A stretch of 64,000 bases of DNA from Sphagnum compactum (taxonomy: Eukaryota > Bryophyta > Sphagnopsida > Sphagnales). Made by a program: the position numbers and the translations under genes. The notes under the pieces were generated by a model. That model was not told where the DNA came from. It did no database searches and saw nothing but the letters and a program-made list of their open reading frames with translations. Location of the stretch: contig OZ234495.1 of NCBI GenBank assembly GCA_965153455.1, positions 5,146,001 to 5,210,000 of the forward strand, written 5' to 3'. This document shows positions 1 through 11,416 of the stretch, one piece after another (the first letter of the stretch is position 1; every line of letters begins with the position of its first letter).

Positions 1-711
1 TAATAATTTCTCAATGACATGGTTTTGATAAATTTTTAGTATAATATTTAACACATTAGTAATATTAACAACTCACTATAATTTCACCTTCACTATATAT
101 GTATTGTAATGGTATTAAAATGATCAAATTTTGCTTCTTCAATTTGGCATTGAATTCAAAAACAGGGTCGTGAATACCATCCATAATAGCAAAATTTGGT
201 TTGTGGCACTCAAGTAATGGAATTAATTAAATTACTTTTATTTTTCAAACATCAAGTTTGGTAGTCAAAATGATAATTTTATGGGAATTTTTGGGACTCA
301 AGATATGATGATGCCATTGAAATAAAAGCATTCAAGTTAGTTCGTATGATCATTAATCATTGCACTTAATGTTCATGAGAAAATGTCATTAAAAAAAAAA
401 AAAAAACAAAAGGAATATTATTACACAATCTTCTCTCAAGTAAGTGCCTATCTATAAAGAGAAAAAATTGGTTCAATTTTTGCAATATGGTTGTTATACA
501 TTCATCCAATTTTGAAAACAATGTACACATTCTTCCAACATAAAAATATTAATCTGTACCAATTTCAAAATTTTAAAAATAAATAAATAAATAAATAAAT
601 GAAAAGCATCATTTGAGGGAACCCAGAGAAACAAAGAAAGAAAAGGGGGGAAAAATTAAATCACAAGAAGAAAGAAAAGGAGAAACAAAAGATAAGCCTG
701 TAAATTCACAA
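1..711. other. AT-rich intergenic DNA
   Basis: I see no coding region here. The stretch is strongly AT-rich, with an A-run near 390-405 and a short AAAT microsatellite at about 576-600. An oligo-A at 687-690 lies just past the 3' end of the minus-strand tRNA and would read as an oligo-T RNA polymerase III terminator. Confidence 0.6.
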
Positions 712-782
712 GGAGGCAACCGGGGTTGAACCGGTGACCTATCGGACTGCAGCCGATTGCTCTACCACTGAGCTATACCTCC
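712..782 (-). tRNA. tRNA-Cys (anticodon GCA)
   Basis: On the minus strand the 71-nt sequence folds as a cloverleaf. The acceptor stem pairs GGAGGTA with TGCCTCC. The D arm is of the AGCTCAGTGGTAGAGC type. The anticodon stem ATCGG/CCGAT holds the loop CTGCAGT, giving anticodon GCA, which reads UGC and UGU codons. The T arm contains GGTTCAA, the B-box core. There is no intron and no encoded CCA, as expected for a eukaryotic nuclear tRNA gene. It resembles plant nuclear tRNA-Cys more than the chloroplast trnC that I remember. Both internal promoter boxes are intact, so it is probably functional. Confidence 0.95.
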
Positions 783-2616
783 AGCAGGAAAGAGTCACTT
801 TGTGTTGAGGCTTGGAGTTTTATGGTATTTATAGGATTTCTTTCCATTGTACCAATTTAACTCTATACCTCATATGCAGTGTATTTTGTTTTCTCATTCT
901 TTTGGCCTTGCCTAGCAAGGCAAGGATTATTGTGTTTTAGATTCATCATAGAGTATACTAGTAGCTTCATGGATTTTGGCTTGACCCCTAGGTAATAAAT
1001 AATGGGTCTTTTTTTTTAATATGAGGATTTTTAAAAGATGATATTTTGGCTTGTGTTGAAACTTTGAGATTAGTCTTGAGATTAACTTATAGAGTTATAA
1101 TGTCTTGAAGGATTTTGGTTTCTTTTAGAGGATTTTTGGAAGAGTATATTTTTTTCTTGGTGAAATGTTTGAGTTTTCATCATTGTTCTTAATTTTAAAA
1201 AAAAAATTCCTTCTTAAATTCTATTTTTGAAAATCAGACCCAATTGAGCATAAATTTTGGTAAGTAAAAAGCTCATGCTTGTAGTACTTCAACAATTTTG
1301 AGCTTGTAAATGAGCTTTTTTTACTTGAAAAATCTTGCAAAACACACTTAGAAAAACACACACACACACATACATACATAATCCTACACAATGGGCACAA
1401 TTGGTGTGTTTTTCTTCCAGAAAGTTGAAACCCAACAAACCATAGGAAGGTAGCAAAAAAATGCCACTAGAAAAGAAAAAGAAGAAAAAGCAACAAAAGA
1501 AAGAAAAAAACTAGAAGCAAAGCAAAGAAAATCACCCATTTCAATTAAGGAAAGGAAGAAAGGAAGTAAAAGCTGCACCAAAGTTGATAACTTTACACTT
1601 CAAGGGTACACAAATATTCCCACAAAACACAGCACACAAGATTGTTGTTGTAGTAGAAATGTGTTTTGAATCATCAAGCTTGAGGGATCATTACTGTTTG
1701 TTGCTTTTCTTTCCTTTTTGTGTTACAGTTTAGTTAGTTTCTATATATTTTTGTGGTTGGATTTCATTTAGAAACTTGGCTTGTATTCTGTTTTTTTCCT
1801 TGCAGCTTTTTGTTTTGTTCTTGGGGATTGTGCCTTGGGGAGGATTCTAATTGAAGGAGCTTTTTGTGGGTTTGACAGAAATTTCATTTTTTTGTTTGTG
1901 AGTGTGTGTGTTTGTGTGATGATCATTCATTAAAGTCTTCTGTGTATTGATTCATGTTTTGAAGAATCCCTTTGCTTGTGGGTTTTGTTGTTGTTGTTCT
2001 TCTTCTCTGGTTTGATTTTTGAGAACAGAAGAATTGATAGATAGATTGATCTCTTGGTGGGTCTCAGGACTTAGTGAGTGGGATCTTTGGGATTTTGGGT
2101 TGAGATTTTTGGGTTTTCTGCAGAATCTCAGGTGTGGGGCTTTTTTCCTGCCTAGGTTTTTCCAAGCTGTGTGTGTTTTGATCCTTGGTGCCCTAAAGCT
2201 TTGGCCGCTATGGTACCATTTGCTGCATGAGTTCTTATCATCCTGCTTTTGACGTTCCCTAATTTGAGATCTATTTTGTTTTGGGTTTTAGATCAAAGAA
2301 GCTTTCAGGAAGCAAGAAGACTTGTTCCAAGTTTTGGTGCAGAGAGTGGATCTTTAGAGGAAAAGAAAAAAAGGGGTGGGTTGCAAGTTAAATCCAAAGC
2401 CCTGGTTTGGAGTGGTGGATGGATCTTTGCTTTGTTTTGGGAGCTGAAACTTTTTTTCGGCCTATTTTTTGAAGAATTGTGCAAGACAAGAGAGAGAGTG
2501 TCATTTAGACTTGCAGTGGGTGGAGGATCCTGGGAAAGAGAGCAAAACAGTGCAAGCAAGCAAGTGGCAGTGTGGAAAGAGAATTTTGAATACCTAGCTG
2601 TTTTTCCACAGTTAGT
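783..2616 (+). other. upstream and probable 5' leader region of the katanin-like gene
   Basis: No conserved protein is visible here. Up to about 1300 the DNA is AT-rich intergenic, with a CA/TA microsatellite near 1360-1380. From about 1650 to 2616 it becomes T- and G-rich with many TTTTGTTTTG-like tracts and contains unconserved upstream ORFs starting at 2019 and 2249. The second of these overlaps the ATPase start in another frame. This is consistent with a long 5' leader, possibly with a leader intron, but the transcription start cannot be placed by eye. Confidence 0.45.
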
Positions 2617-3957
2617 ATGTCCAATGACAACAACCAGAGATATGTGGATAGCAGACCTGCAGAAACACGATGGGGGTTTGATGAGTTCAAGGATGCATAC
2701 GACACCAGGTTTGGAAGGAAACGGAGTAGCAAGAATCTGGAAGCAACTACAAATGACAGCAATGCCATCAGCAACTCCCAACCCCATCTCCCACAGAATA
2801 GTGCAAACAATGTTCGTGCTGGCAGTGTCATCATCAAACCAAAGGCTCGAGGATCAGCCCCATACGAGAAGTTCTTGAATCAGCAGCCTAATGGGACAGG
2901 AGGAGCAGTAGCAGCAGCAGCAGAGGAGTCACAGGATGGCAGAGGTATTCAGAAACCTAAGCAGTCATGGATGAAGCCATTGCCGAATTTTTCAACCATT
3001 GAGATGCGGGAATTGGCAGAGAGCATCACACGGGACATAGTTCGTGGAGACTTGGATGTGCAATGGAGCAGTATCAAAGGTTTAGAGAATGCAAAGCGCC
3101 TCCTCAAGGAGGCAGTGGTGATGCCCATCAAATATCCGCAATACTTCACAGGTCTGTTGACTCCATGGAAAGGGATCCTGCTCTTCGGGCCTCCTGGAAC
3201 TGGCAAGACAATGCTGGCAAAAGCAGTGGCAACCGAGTGCAAAACCACCTTCTTCAACATCTCTGCTTCTTCCATTGTCAGCAAATGGCGTGGTGATTCA
3301 GAGAAGCTTGTGAAAGTGCTGTTTGAGCTTGCAAGACATCTTGCACCCAGCACCATTTTCTTGGACGAGATCGATGCCCTAATCAGCCATAGAGGAGAAG
3401 GATCAAGTGAACACGAGGCGAGCCGACGACTCAAGACAGAGCTTCTTGTACAGATGGATGGATTGACAAAATCAAATGAGCTTGTATTTGTACTTGCAGC
3501 AACAAATCTTCCCTGGCAGCTTGATAGTGCTATGCTCCGACGCCTTGAGAAACGCATCCTTGTTCCATTACCAGATCCTGAAGCTCGTCGAGCAATTTTC
3601 GAAGAGCTACTACTCCCACAATCAAATGGAGCTGTTGAGCTCCCCTTAGATGCAATGGTGAAGGGGACAGAGGGCTATTCAGGATCCGATATACGGATTG
3701 TATGCAAGGAGGCAGCCATGAGACCTCTCAGGCGCATCATGGCCGTCCTTGAGAAAAGAGAGCAACAACAAACCCATCCTAGTCAAGAGGGGGACAAGGA
3801 GCAGCAGCAGGAGGCTGACAACTTGGAGTTGCCACCGATTGGACCCATCACATTTGATGATGTCATTGTAGCATTGAACACAACACGGCCATCTGCGCAC
3901 TTGCAAGTAGCACGCTATACACAATTTGATATTGATTATGGGAGCCAAGCTCTGTGA
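2617..3957 (+). CDS. katanin p60 A-like 2 / CCP1-type AAA ATPase
   Basis: A single uninterrupted exon encodes 446 residues. The N-terminal part (1-120) is low complexity except for a [18 protein letters not shown] segment near residues 19-36, typical of the plant proteins. The AAA module follows: Walker A GPPGTGKT (191-198), the substrate-pore KWRG element near 223-226, Walker B IFLDEID (247-253), sensor-1 Asn in AATNLP (about 297) and paired arginine fingers MLRRLEKR (306-313). A Vps4/katanin-type C-terminal helix region ends in YGSQAL. All catalytic residues are present. From memory the sequence agrees closely with Arabidopsis At2g34560 (CCP1, conserved in ciliated species and land plants) and with animal KATNAL2. 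Family knowledge suggests a microtubule-severing or microtubule-associated hexamer. A Gln-rich linker at 383-398 interrupts the C-terminal part. The start was chosen because the next upstream ORFs are in other frames and unconserved. Confidence 0.93.
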   Translation: MSNDNNQRYVDSRPAETRWGFDEFKDAYDTRFGRKRSSKNLEATTNDSNAISNSQPHLPQNSANNVRAGSVIIKPKARGSAPYEKFLNQQPNGTGGAVAAAAEESQDGRGIQKPKQSWMKPLPNFSTIEMRELAESITRDIVRGDLDVQWSSIKGLENAKRLLKEAVVMPIKYPQYFTGLLTPWKGILLFGPPGTGKTMLAKAVATECKTTFFNISASSIVSKWRGDSEKLVKVLFELARHLAPSTIFLDEIDALISHRGEGSSEHEASRRLKTELLVQMDGLTKSNELVFVLAATNLPWQLDSAMLRRLEKRILVPLPDPEARRAIFEELLLPQSNGAVELPLDAMVKGTEGYSGSDIRIVCKEAAMRPLRRIMAVLEKREQQQTHPSQEGDKEQQQEADNLELPPIGPITFDDVIVALNTTRPSAHLQVARYTQFDIDYGSQAL

Positions 3958-5883
3958 ATTTTGAGGTAGGCCTTTATCCTTGACTACCCAACAAATTCAG
4001 AACTGTGATAACTGAGATCCAAGGTGCCTGCTTGTTCAAAGATTCATGTCAGTAATTAATTTCTAGTGATCACAAAAAGAATAATCAAAGGAGGATCTAG
4101 TGACACTTGTGGATCTCATGTTGGTTACATGCTTTAATGCTTTGGTGATGATATGATGATCTTCAGAGCTAGGCTATGCCCTTGAGTTTGAGTTTTAGAG
4201 TTAGGGTTAAGAGCATGGATGCATACTTTCCCTTATTGCAAGGAAGATAGAAAAATTGATGTGTTTGGATTCAAGAGATGGGTGTTTAAAGCCATTGTGT
4301 CCACTAGCTTGATTCACATTGTTGAATCCCATTCAGCTTCTGCACCTGACCAAGCATTTGGCAAGCTTGCACCTGAGCATGGTGGAGTTTTTAGGGTTAG
4401 GGTTAAGAGCATGGATGCACAACCTGCGCTTCTGTGTTGGATTATTTTTAAAACTCCACCACGCATGGGGTAACATTTTTTTAGCAACCATAAAATGCAA
4501 CCAAAGATCTGCAAAAATTGAAAATACCCTCCTTATTTTTAGACGAAGCTAACATAACCATTTTCCAATATCAACTCAACTTCAAGAAAGATTAGGGAAA
4601 AGCTTATTGAGTCTCTATTGCATTTCCAGAGGTAGACATAAAACTTGATAATAGAAAAAGTCAATAGTATCCCCATTCAAGCTACGACAAGTGCGTGAGG
4701 GTAATCCTAACTTCATTTAGGTTACCCATGTAAGAGCAACCATTTAAACCTAATGTATAGAGTGTAGAAGGTAATGGCTCAAGGGCCGTTCGCACCTTGA
4801 ATATATCTTTTAGCACACCATTGAACTGCTGAAAGATACAATGTAGCAATCTATAAGCTTGCATCTGAGGCAACTCAGTCAATCATTTTCAGTCTTTGTG
4901 TAACACCCTTGTGAATATATGTTGGTGGAATGTTGACTTGCACCATAAGTTCATCTTGAATGTATTGCATGATGGTTAGATCTTGATGAATAGATGTCAA
5001 CTGTTAAAATGTTTACATGTATTTTTGTGGTTGTTTGAATCATGTCCCCAATGCCTTCTTTTTCAATGTTTCATCCATTGTCACCTACACCCCATCGCAG
5101 CTTCTATATTAGTATCATTGCCAATAGTGTCAACAATATGACACCGATGAACCACAAGTTGGTCATGATGTAGATTGGTTGCAACCAACTTTTGGCACCC
5201 ACATTGCATGCAATTTCTCTAAGCCTCTTGCAACCTTGAAATTTTGATGACAAGGTCTTATGTATTGTGATGATCATCTATTGGGAAGCAATTGGATTTT
5301 TGTTTATAAAATCAAAGTGTACTCGCAAGTAAAAGGTGATGATATTACTTCATAGTCACAAAGTAAAAGTATTGGAGGTTTTTGTTTTTGGTTGCATATG
5401 TAAATGAGGTGACCATGAGCTCCATGAAATCAATGTGCTTTTGTGATTTTGTGCTGCAATTGTTGCAATTGAAGATAGATGCTTTAGGTTGAAAATAACC
5501 TTTAAATTGGTGATGTTTCAAGGTACAACATATATGCCTTGAAACCATAAATTCAAGTTCTTTTTCGTGTAGGGTTCAAGGTGTTCTCAGAATACGATAA
5601 CATGAACTAATTTTCTTTACTTCCCAGTTGTCAGACATTGAATCATATATTGCATGCACTTATCAATTTGTATTATTTTATTGTTTAGATAACTTGTAAT
5701 CCAACAAACATAAAGATCTTTCAATTTTCATTACTTTTTCCTTATTTCCAAGCAAAAGTGAACAATCTCACTTGAATTGCAAATGGCCTAAATTTGGTTC
5801 AGTTGGGCGCATAGTTCCAAATCCTCAATAGCTCTCAATACATCACACTTCACAGCAATAATGTTGTGCACATCAAATGAATA

Positions 5884-5915
<32 letters not shown>

Positions 5916-7330
5916 GGGAGAGTACAAAGGGAGAACTGATATTCACTCTGTGTTTGTTTTGCAATATGTTTGAAGGTCTTTTGTTCAATGGGTTTAATCA
6001 TTGAGAGATGATGCTCACTAAACTTTGTAGTCATCTCAACAAATCACTCCTTACAAAATAACTCTAATTCTTTTTTTAAATAATTAATATTTTGACAAAA
6101 AAAAAGGGTCCAATAGCCCCAATTTCAATATTTCATAATTTCAACAATAATCTCTAAATGCTACAATCACACTTGGTATTTTTATTGAGTATAATGTTAC
6201 ACCTACTAACACCAACCTAACACCTAGATATAATGACCTTCCCCCTACCACTAACACTAGACATAGCTATCACTAGGACTTTATATTTAGACCTAACCCT
6301 TGGTCTAGGGTTTTAGAAAGGTTTGTGGGCATACCTTGGTGAATCATCATTCATGTGATAAAGATATCTTTGAGTGAACTTTTTTTCCTTTGTACTTTCA
6401 CTATATTCCCTTGTGCCCAAACTTTTCGTATGTCGAAGCTTTACTTGTGTGCAAAAGCTTTTCATTGATTTTCATTTCATTTCTTGCCTTTCTTGTTCAA
6501 AGTTCACCTATGTTTGCATTTCAATTTTGTAGTGGATTGGAGCAAGCCACTATCTCCTCAATTTCTATTCTACATCAAAGTTCAATCTATGTTGAAAAGC
6601 TTTGTTTGTGTCAAAAAAAAATTCCACATTGAATCTTTGTTGTGTCAAAGTTTTTTCAGCATTTTTGCTTTGATTTTTCCCTTCTGACTAAGAGTTTGCC
6701 CGTTTTTGTTTTGTAGTGGAGACTCGGGGAGGTCATTCCTTGTAGATTTTAAAAAGCACCTAAAGTAAAAAGATATTTTTTAATATGTTATGAAATAATG
6801 GGATATTTTTAGCATATTTAAGAATCTTTTTAAAATGTTTTCAAAATGAATTATTGGCACCTTACTTACATTTAAATAGAAAATTAACATTTTTTTTCAA
6901 TTAGTTGCACCTAATAATTTTTTTGCATGTCATTTGTAATAGAATGGAATTGACCTCCCCAAGAGTGGAGAAGGCTATTGTTTCTTTGATATGTGTGAAA
7001 GAAGTTTGGTCTATGTTGAAATGTTTTATTTGTCATGCCTTTGCACCATATTTTTTTGCATGTCAAAGCTTCATTTCATGTTTTTAAACTTTCTTTATTT
7101 TGTCTTCTATTATCTTCTTTGAAAGCTAATGTTTGGTTTTGTTTGTGTGATGGTGGTGATTGTAAGTTGCACATGTTGTTCAAGCTTTAAAGTTTTAGGT
7201 TTCAATTGAAGCTTTGTCATTTTCAAATCATAATTTTTTTTCTTTGAATTTTTTTTTCTTTGTTTTTTATTTCTTTTGTTTTCTTATGCTCCAGGTTGTT
7301 TTCTTAATTTTTTTCATTTCATTTGTAATT
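3958..7330. other. intergenic region without a recognisable gene
   Basis: Downstream of the ATPase there are two copies of a TTAGGGTTAAGAGCATGGAT motif (near 4201-4220 and 4394-4417), short telomere-like blocks attached to the same neighbouring sequence. A GA dinucleotide repeat running into a G14 tract lies at 5884-5918. From about 6300 the DNA is T-rich, with no ORF showing conservation. A short inverted pair containing GGGGAGGTCA (about 6731) and TGACCTCCCC (about 6951) flanks roughly 220 bp. I see no tRNA or ncRNA here. Confidence 0.5.
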
Positions 7331-7339
7331 TTTGTTTTT

Positions 7340-7790
7340 GTGTGCATTTATAGCTAAATGGCGTTGCTATTGTTTTTGTGTGTTTTTGCAAGTAAGCGTT
7401 CATGTTGTTGATTTTGTGCACTTCTAGAACCAAATGTTGTTACTATTGATTTTGTGTGCTTTCTATAGGCAAGTGTTGCTACTATTGATTCTATATGTTT
7501 TTGCAACCAAATGTTGTTGATGTTGATGTTGTACATTTCTACAACTTAATGTTATTATTGTTGATCTTGTTCACATCTACACCAATTGTTGTTGTTGATC
7601 TTGTGTGCTTTTGTAGGTACAATGTTAGTGTTATTGTTCTTTGCACTTTTGCACCAAATGTTGTTATCATTATTTTTTTTGTTTTTGCAATTAGTTATTG
7701 TTATCGTTGTCCTTTGCACCTTTGCAACTAAGTGTTGGTATTATTATTCTTTGTGTTCTTGCAACTAGATGTAACTATTATTAATCTTCT
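7340..7790. repeat. degenerate 37-bp minisatellite
   Basis: About twelve degenerate units of 33-40 bp follow each other. Each has the pattern of a pyrimidine-rich part ending in TTTTGCAA or a variant, followed by an ATGTTGTTATTGTTGAT-like part. Anchor motifs (GTGTTG/ATGTTG) fall near 7361, 7396, 7433, 7473, 7510, 7549, 7585, 7622, 7658, 7691, 7731 and 7769. The small ORFs covering it on both strands are by-products of the repeat. Confidence 0.75.
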
Positions 7791-8149
7791 TCAACATAAA
7801 CCAATTAAGTTATAAGAATTTCCTACAAGAACAATTTATGCCATGGATGAAACAGAGGATAGGTAGGTCTTTTTAATGGGGTGTATGTTGGTGTTTCAAA
7901 TCATGGACCATTTTTAAAAATTGGCTCTTCCTTCCTTTATGGATTTAAATTCTTTTAGTTCAATGAACCCAACTATTGAAAGTAACATTGAGCTTCATTT
8001 CATAGTAGTTGCACTCCATAATTTGTAACTATATAGTTATCTTCAAGTTCTTTCACAAGAGTTAGGTCATTAGGTGAAACCAAGGAGCACCACATGATTC
8101 TTTCGATTTTTACTCACTAAATATAATGATGATCATTGGGTAAAAAAAT

Positions 8150-9010
8150 TCATGATGATGAAATCAATATTGTTTAAGATTGCTAATAGATTGAGACCTA
8201 TTTTGTTGAAGCAAAATACTTGTTATAGAATAGCCACACTTTGGAAATAATGTCATGTGCCATCTACAAGCTATCCCATGGTGCCAACTTCTTGATTTGT
8301 AACAAGTTCTTTGCAATTGGGAAATCCACAACAACATTGGTGTTACATGAAGTTGTTGATGTTATGAATGCTATTTTTAAAAAGCTTTTATTTCGGCCAA
8401 ATGGAGTAGAAATTCAAGTTTCCATGTAAGATTTCAAACAATTTTTGGGTTGCTAAATGTACAGGGTGCAATTGATGGCACCCACATCATAATTTTTTAA
8501 CCTCTCACCCCCTTTTCTAAGGATTATGTTTACCATAAGACAAAAGGTATTCAATTGTTGCACAAGCTATTATAAATTGTAGGAATTTTTTTTTTGATGT
8601 GTTTATGGGTTTGTCAAGAAGTGTGAATGATTTTAGAATGTTGCACAAGTCTAGTCTCTATAGGCATGTTTAGTTTCATAATTTGTTTGATGTTAACAAT
8701 GGAGCATATGGGATTCCTTCCCACTTGTTGGGTGATAAATGTTATTATTTAATTAATTGGATTATGACATCCTTTTTAAAAGAAAGACAACATGTAATTT
8801 TAGAGTTGTTGTATAATAGAAAACATAAAAGAGGTCATTCTATAGTTGAAAATAATGAGATATTGAAAAAATTGAAAAAAACTTTCAAAGTGTTAATGCA
8901 AAAATCCAATTTACATATTAATTTCCTACCTAATGTGTTTATGTGTTGATACTAATTGCATAACTTGTTTAGATTTGAAGATGAGGCAAATATTAATCAC
9001 TTGTTATGAA
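8150..9010 (+). mobile_element. decayed PIF/Harbinger transposase
   Basis: Pieces of a DDE (HARBI1-type) transposase follow one another in the right order, separated by stops and frameshifts. A helical region containing KLSHGANFLICNKFFAIGKST lies at 8259-8330. GAIDGTHI (near 8470), carrying the first catalytic Asp, is followed at once by a stop. SVNDFRMLHKSSLYRH (near 8620) carries the second Asp, then LLGDKCYYLINWIMT (near 8728). The last piece, SIVENNEILKKLKKTF (near 8840), carries the Glu. The family normally has intact IDGTHI and VENAFGILK motifs, so the catalytic triad can still be read although the frame is broken. I could not define terminal inverted repeats or a TTA/TAA target duplication by eye. 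Confidence 0.85.
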
Positions 9011-9019
9011 TAATTGAGT

Positions 9020-10150
9020 TAGAACCAAACCCACATGATTAGAATGAAGTGCACATTCTAGCCATTGGAGCAACAAACAACAGAAGATGCAAGTAATCAC
9101 TTACATATTGAAAACCATGAGAGATTTGACAACATCACAAACTTGCCCCTTCCATGTATTTGTGTTTTTATAACACTATAACAATGTGTTCAAGGTTAAA
9201 TGTTGATACAATCATTAATATGATGTTGTGATGGCATCATAACCGAATGTTTTGATCAAGGTACAAGTTCAAGGTATTGTTCAAAGTACTATTTATCTTC
9301 ATAGGTTCAAGTTAAAATAATACTAGAAAAGAAAAGTATTATTCGAGCACCAAAAAATATTCATTACAATCTCAATTTAAAGGAATTCATTATGTTCACA
9401 TTTTGCAAGTCTTGGTTTCTTTTCAAGTATGTATAAGCTTCAAAAAATATGTTGAAAAGGATTTCCAAAAGTTTTGAAATTTTTTACTACCTCATGTAGG
9501 AATGTTAAGATTAAATGTAGAATAGAATAAAAAAGTGAAGAAAAAGGATCAAGTTGAATCTAGTGCAAAATTATTAGGATCAAAGGTAGAAAAGAGCATA
9601 GAGGTGAAATAAAAAAACCAGTTAATGAATGTAACATTGTTGTTATAAACAAAATTTACAGTGAAAAATATAATAAGTTCATTTACTATCGATGGGTAGC
9701 TCAACATATAACTACACCACACTTAGCAACAAAGTGAGCTAAAAGAATGGGATTTCGAAGGTTTTTGTGGGCTCAAATGAATTGCAACTTCAGATTCACA
9801 TTAACAGTCTACATAATAAACAAAAATGAAAATTTAATATAGGAAGATTTTGGAAACTTCTCAAATCTCATTATTAAAAATTCAAGGCATAAACACATGT
9901 TGAGAAGTATCCTAACTTGATCAATTGATGTTTTTGGTTTGATTTTTTTTTTAAAAAGGTATACATTTGGTAGAACCCAAATGTGAACCCCCAATTTGGT
10001 GGAGGCTAAGACCAAGAGGATAAAATCAACCATGATCATCAACATGCTTCGAAGGAGATACATACTTCATAAGGCTCATACACATACATGCCAAGATCCA
10101 CTTTTAGACCTGCAAGGCAATATGCTAACAACTTCTTAATTTGCAACAAA
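9020..10150. other. AT-rich intergenic DNA
   Basis: No conserved ORF is visible. It may contain non-coding parts of the neighbouring Harbinger remnant, but I cannot place its ends. Confidence 0.45.
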
Positions 10151-10157
10151 TTATTCT

Positions 10158-10430
10158 TAATTTGTTATTGCAACTAAATCATTACCTTCTTACGTATCAC
10201 AAAGTAATAATGTGGCTATTCGGCCATCTGTAGCATGGGTGAAGTAAAGGTTGTTGTCTGCATTTGCACGTTGAAATACTTGAGCACAAATCTGAGCATC
10301 AATGTTGGTGTACCATGCTTTGGGAGACTGTTTTAGCCCGTAAAGAGCTCTCTTGAGCTTGCAAACTTGAGTTTCCTTGCCTGAAATAACATAATTTGTT
10401 ATTGCAACTACATCATTACCTTATTACGTA
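10158..10430. repeat. 39-bp direct repeats flanking a Copia fragment
   Basis: Two 39-bp direct repeats lie at 10158-10196 and 10392-10430. They start TAATTTGTTATTGCAACTA and end TTACGTA, and differ at two positions. They bracket exactly the 195-bp segment that encodes a reverse-transcriptase fragment. They are far longer than a 4-6-bp retrotransposon target duplication, so they were probably made by break repair or a local tandem duplication. Confidence 0.85.
10197..10391 (-). mobile_element. Copia-type reverse transcriptase fragment
   Basis: The minus strand reads as 65 codons without a stop. It includes CKLKRALYGLKQSPKAWY, the hallmark of Ty1/Copia reverse transcriptase (RVT_2), and NLYFTHATDGRIATLLL. 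The next expected motif, YVDD, is missing because the fragment ends at the 39-bp repeat. No LTR, integrase or gag is visible nearby, so this is an isolated scrap rather than an element. The lack of stops in such a short piece suggests it is not very old. Confidence 0.9.
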
Positions 10431-10551
10431 CCAATCTTCTCCATGCAAATGTTTGCATATACTTCATGCATTCTGCTATATCCAAGTGGATGAATGTTTT
10501 CAACAAAAAAACCCGAATGTGAGATAAACAAGACATAGATACCAGCCTCAC

Positions 10552-11416
10552 CAAGAATGTATAATCGCTGTTTCCTGCCAACTTTCATGCTCAGAATACC
10601 CTCATCCAAACCTTTGATCACTTGTTAAATTGTGCAAGGAGCATCCTTAGCAGTGACTGAATGATCTTTGGACTAAAGAATGTGTGGGCAAATTGCTATC
10701 TACAAGTGCTGTACACAAATGCAGAATAAGTAAATTGCAGAAGCAGCAAATTGCAGTTCTAAGAAGCAACAGCTGAGAAAGTGAAACCTACCTGAGATGC
10801 ATCCAGTTGGAGAAAATGTAGGGCACTCCCTTCTCCAATGACCTGTAACATGATCACAAAACAACATTCAGATTCTAGAAAACCCAACAGTCAATTATAT
10901 TCAGGAAAATCAAGCTCCAGCAAAAGCTGTGCAATTCACAAGGCAGTAGTAGTCAGGAGGTTCATGCCTCAACATCTGTCTATCAGATTGCAGAGAGTTG
11001 AAATCTCTGAAAACAAATCATTGGAAGGTAGGTAACCCACAAGAGAGAAAAAAATTCTCCGCAACTACAACACTTTGACGGTAACAGGAGAAAGACAATC
11101 TCCACGACAACACTTTGAATGTAACAGGACAAGGCCCAACACAGAAGAATAAAGAGAAGAAGAAGAATGACTGCTGTCTCTTTGGGCTTTCCATATTTCA
11201 GCAATATCGAAGAGGCCAAAGCTCATACTTGTCAGCCAAATTACGAGGAGCAAAAAGAAGAAACATAAGAAGAAGAAGATGATGATGATGAAGAAGAAGA
11301 AGAAGAAGACGAGGATGATGATGATTATTATGAAGAAGAAGAACAAGAAGAAGAACAACAACAACAAACCTGTCAAAGACCTTGCCAGGAGTCATGAAGA
11401 TGTAGTGATCAGCAAC
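10552..11416 (-). pseudogene. broken FKBP-type peptidyl-prolyl isomerase gene
   Basis: Three exon-like pieces run in order on the minus strand. Piece A (11416-11370) gives VADHYIFMTPGKVFD. Piece B (10842-10792) continues in phase as SLEKGVPYIF. Piece C (about 10670-10552) gives QVIKGLDEGILSMKVGRKQR. From memory, these match a chloroplast-type FKBP resembling Arabidopsis At2g43560, where the corresponding parts read FDSSLEKG, PYIFRVGSGQ and VIKGLDEGILSMKAGGKRRLYIPG. Damage signs are an in-frame stop just before QVIKG, replacement of the GGKRRLYIPG core by GRKQRLYILG, loss of the RVG link between B and C, and no recognisable C-terminal exon before the Copia scrap. A long GAA/GAT tract (about 11240-11350) sits in the intron between A and B. 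A GC-rich stretch at 11640-11820 could have been its transit-peptide exon, but this is weak. Confidence 0.7.
11240..11365. repeat. GAA/GAT trinucleotide repeat
   Basis: A purine-rich imperfect trinucleotide tract of GAA, GAT and GAC units. On the minus strand it reads as poly-pyrimidine TTC/ATC. It lies between two FKBP exon remnants. The ORFs translated through it, rich in Phe/Leu/Ile or His, are composition artefacts. Confidence 0.85.

Noticed and set aside
712-782. Chloroplast-derived tRNA insertion
   Set aside because: The sequence differs from the chloroplast trnC-GCA I remember and has the nuclear-type D and T arms; no other plastid DNA flanks it.
2305-2878. Overlapping ORFs on both strands just before and into the ATPase start
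   Set aside because: No conservation, other frames than the ATPase, and the plus-strand one ends inside the ATPase coding region.
7340-7790. A CRISPR array
   Set aside because: Units are degenerate throughout with no alternation of identical repeats and unique spacers, and the DNA is plant nuclear.
11065-11395. Phe/Ile/Leu-rich and His-rich minus-strand ORFs
   Set aside because: They translate a GAA/GAT trinucleotide tract and cross FKBP exon remnants in the wrong frame.
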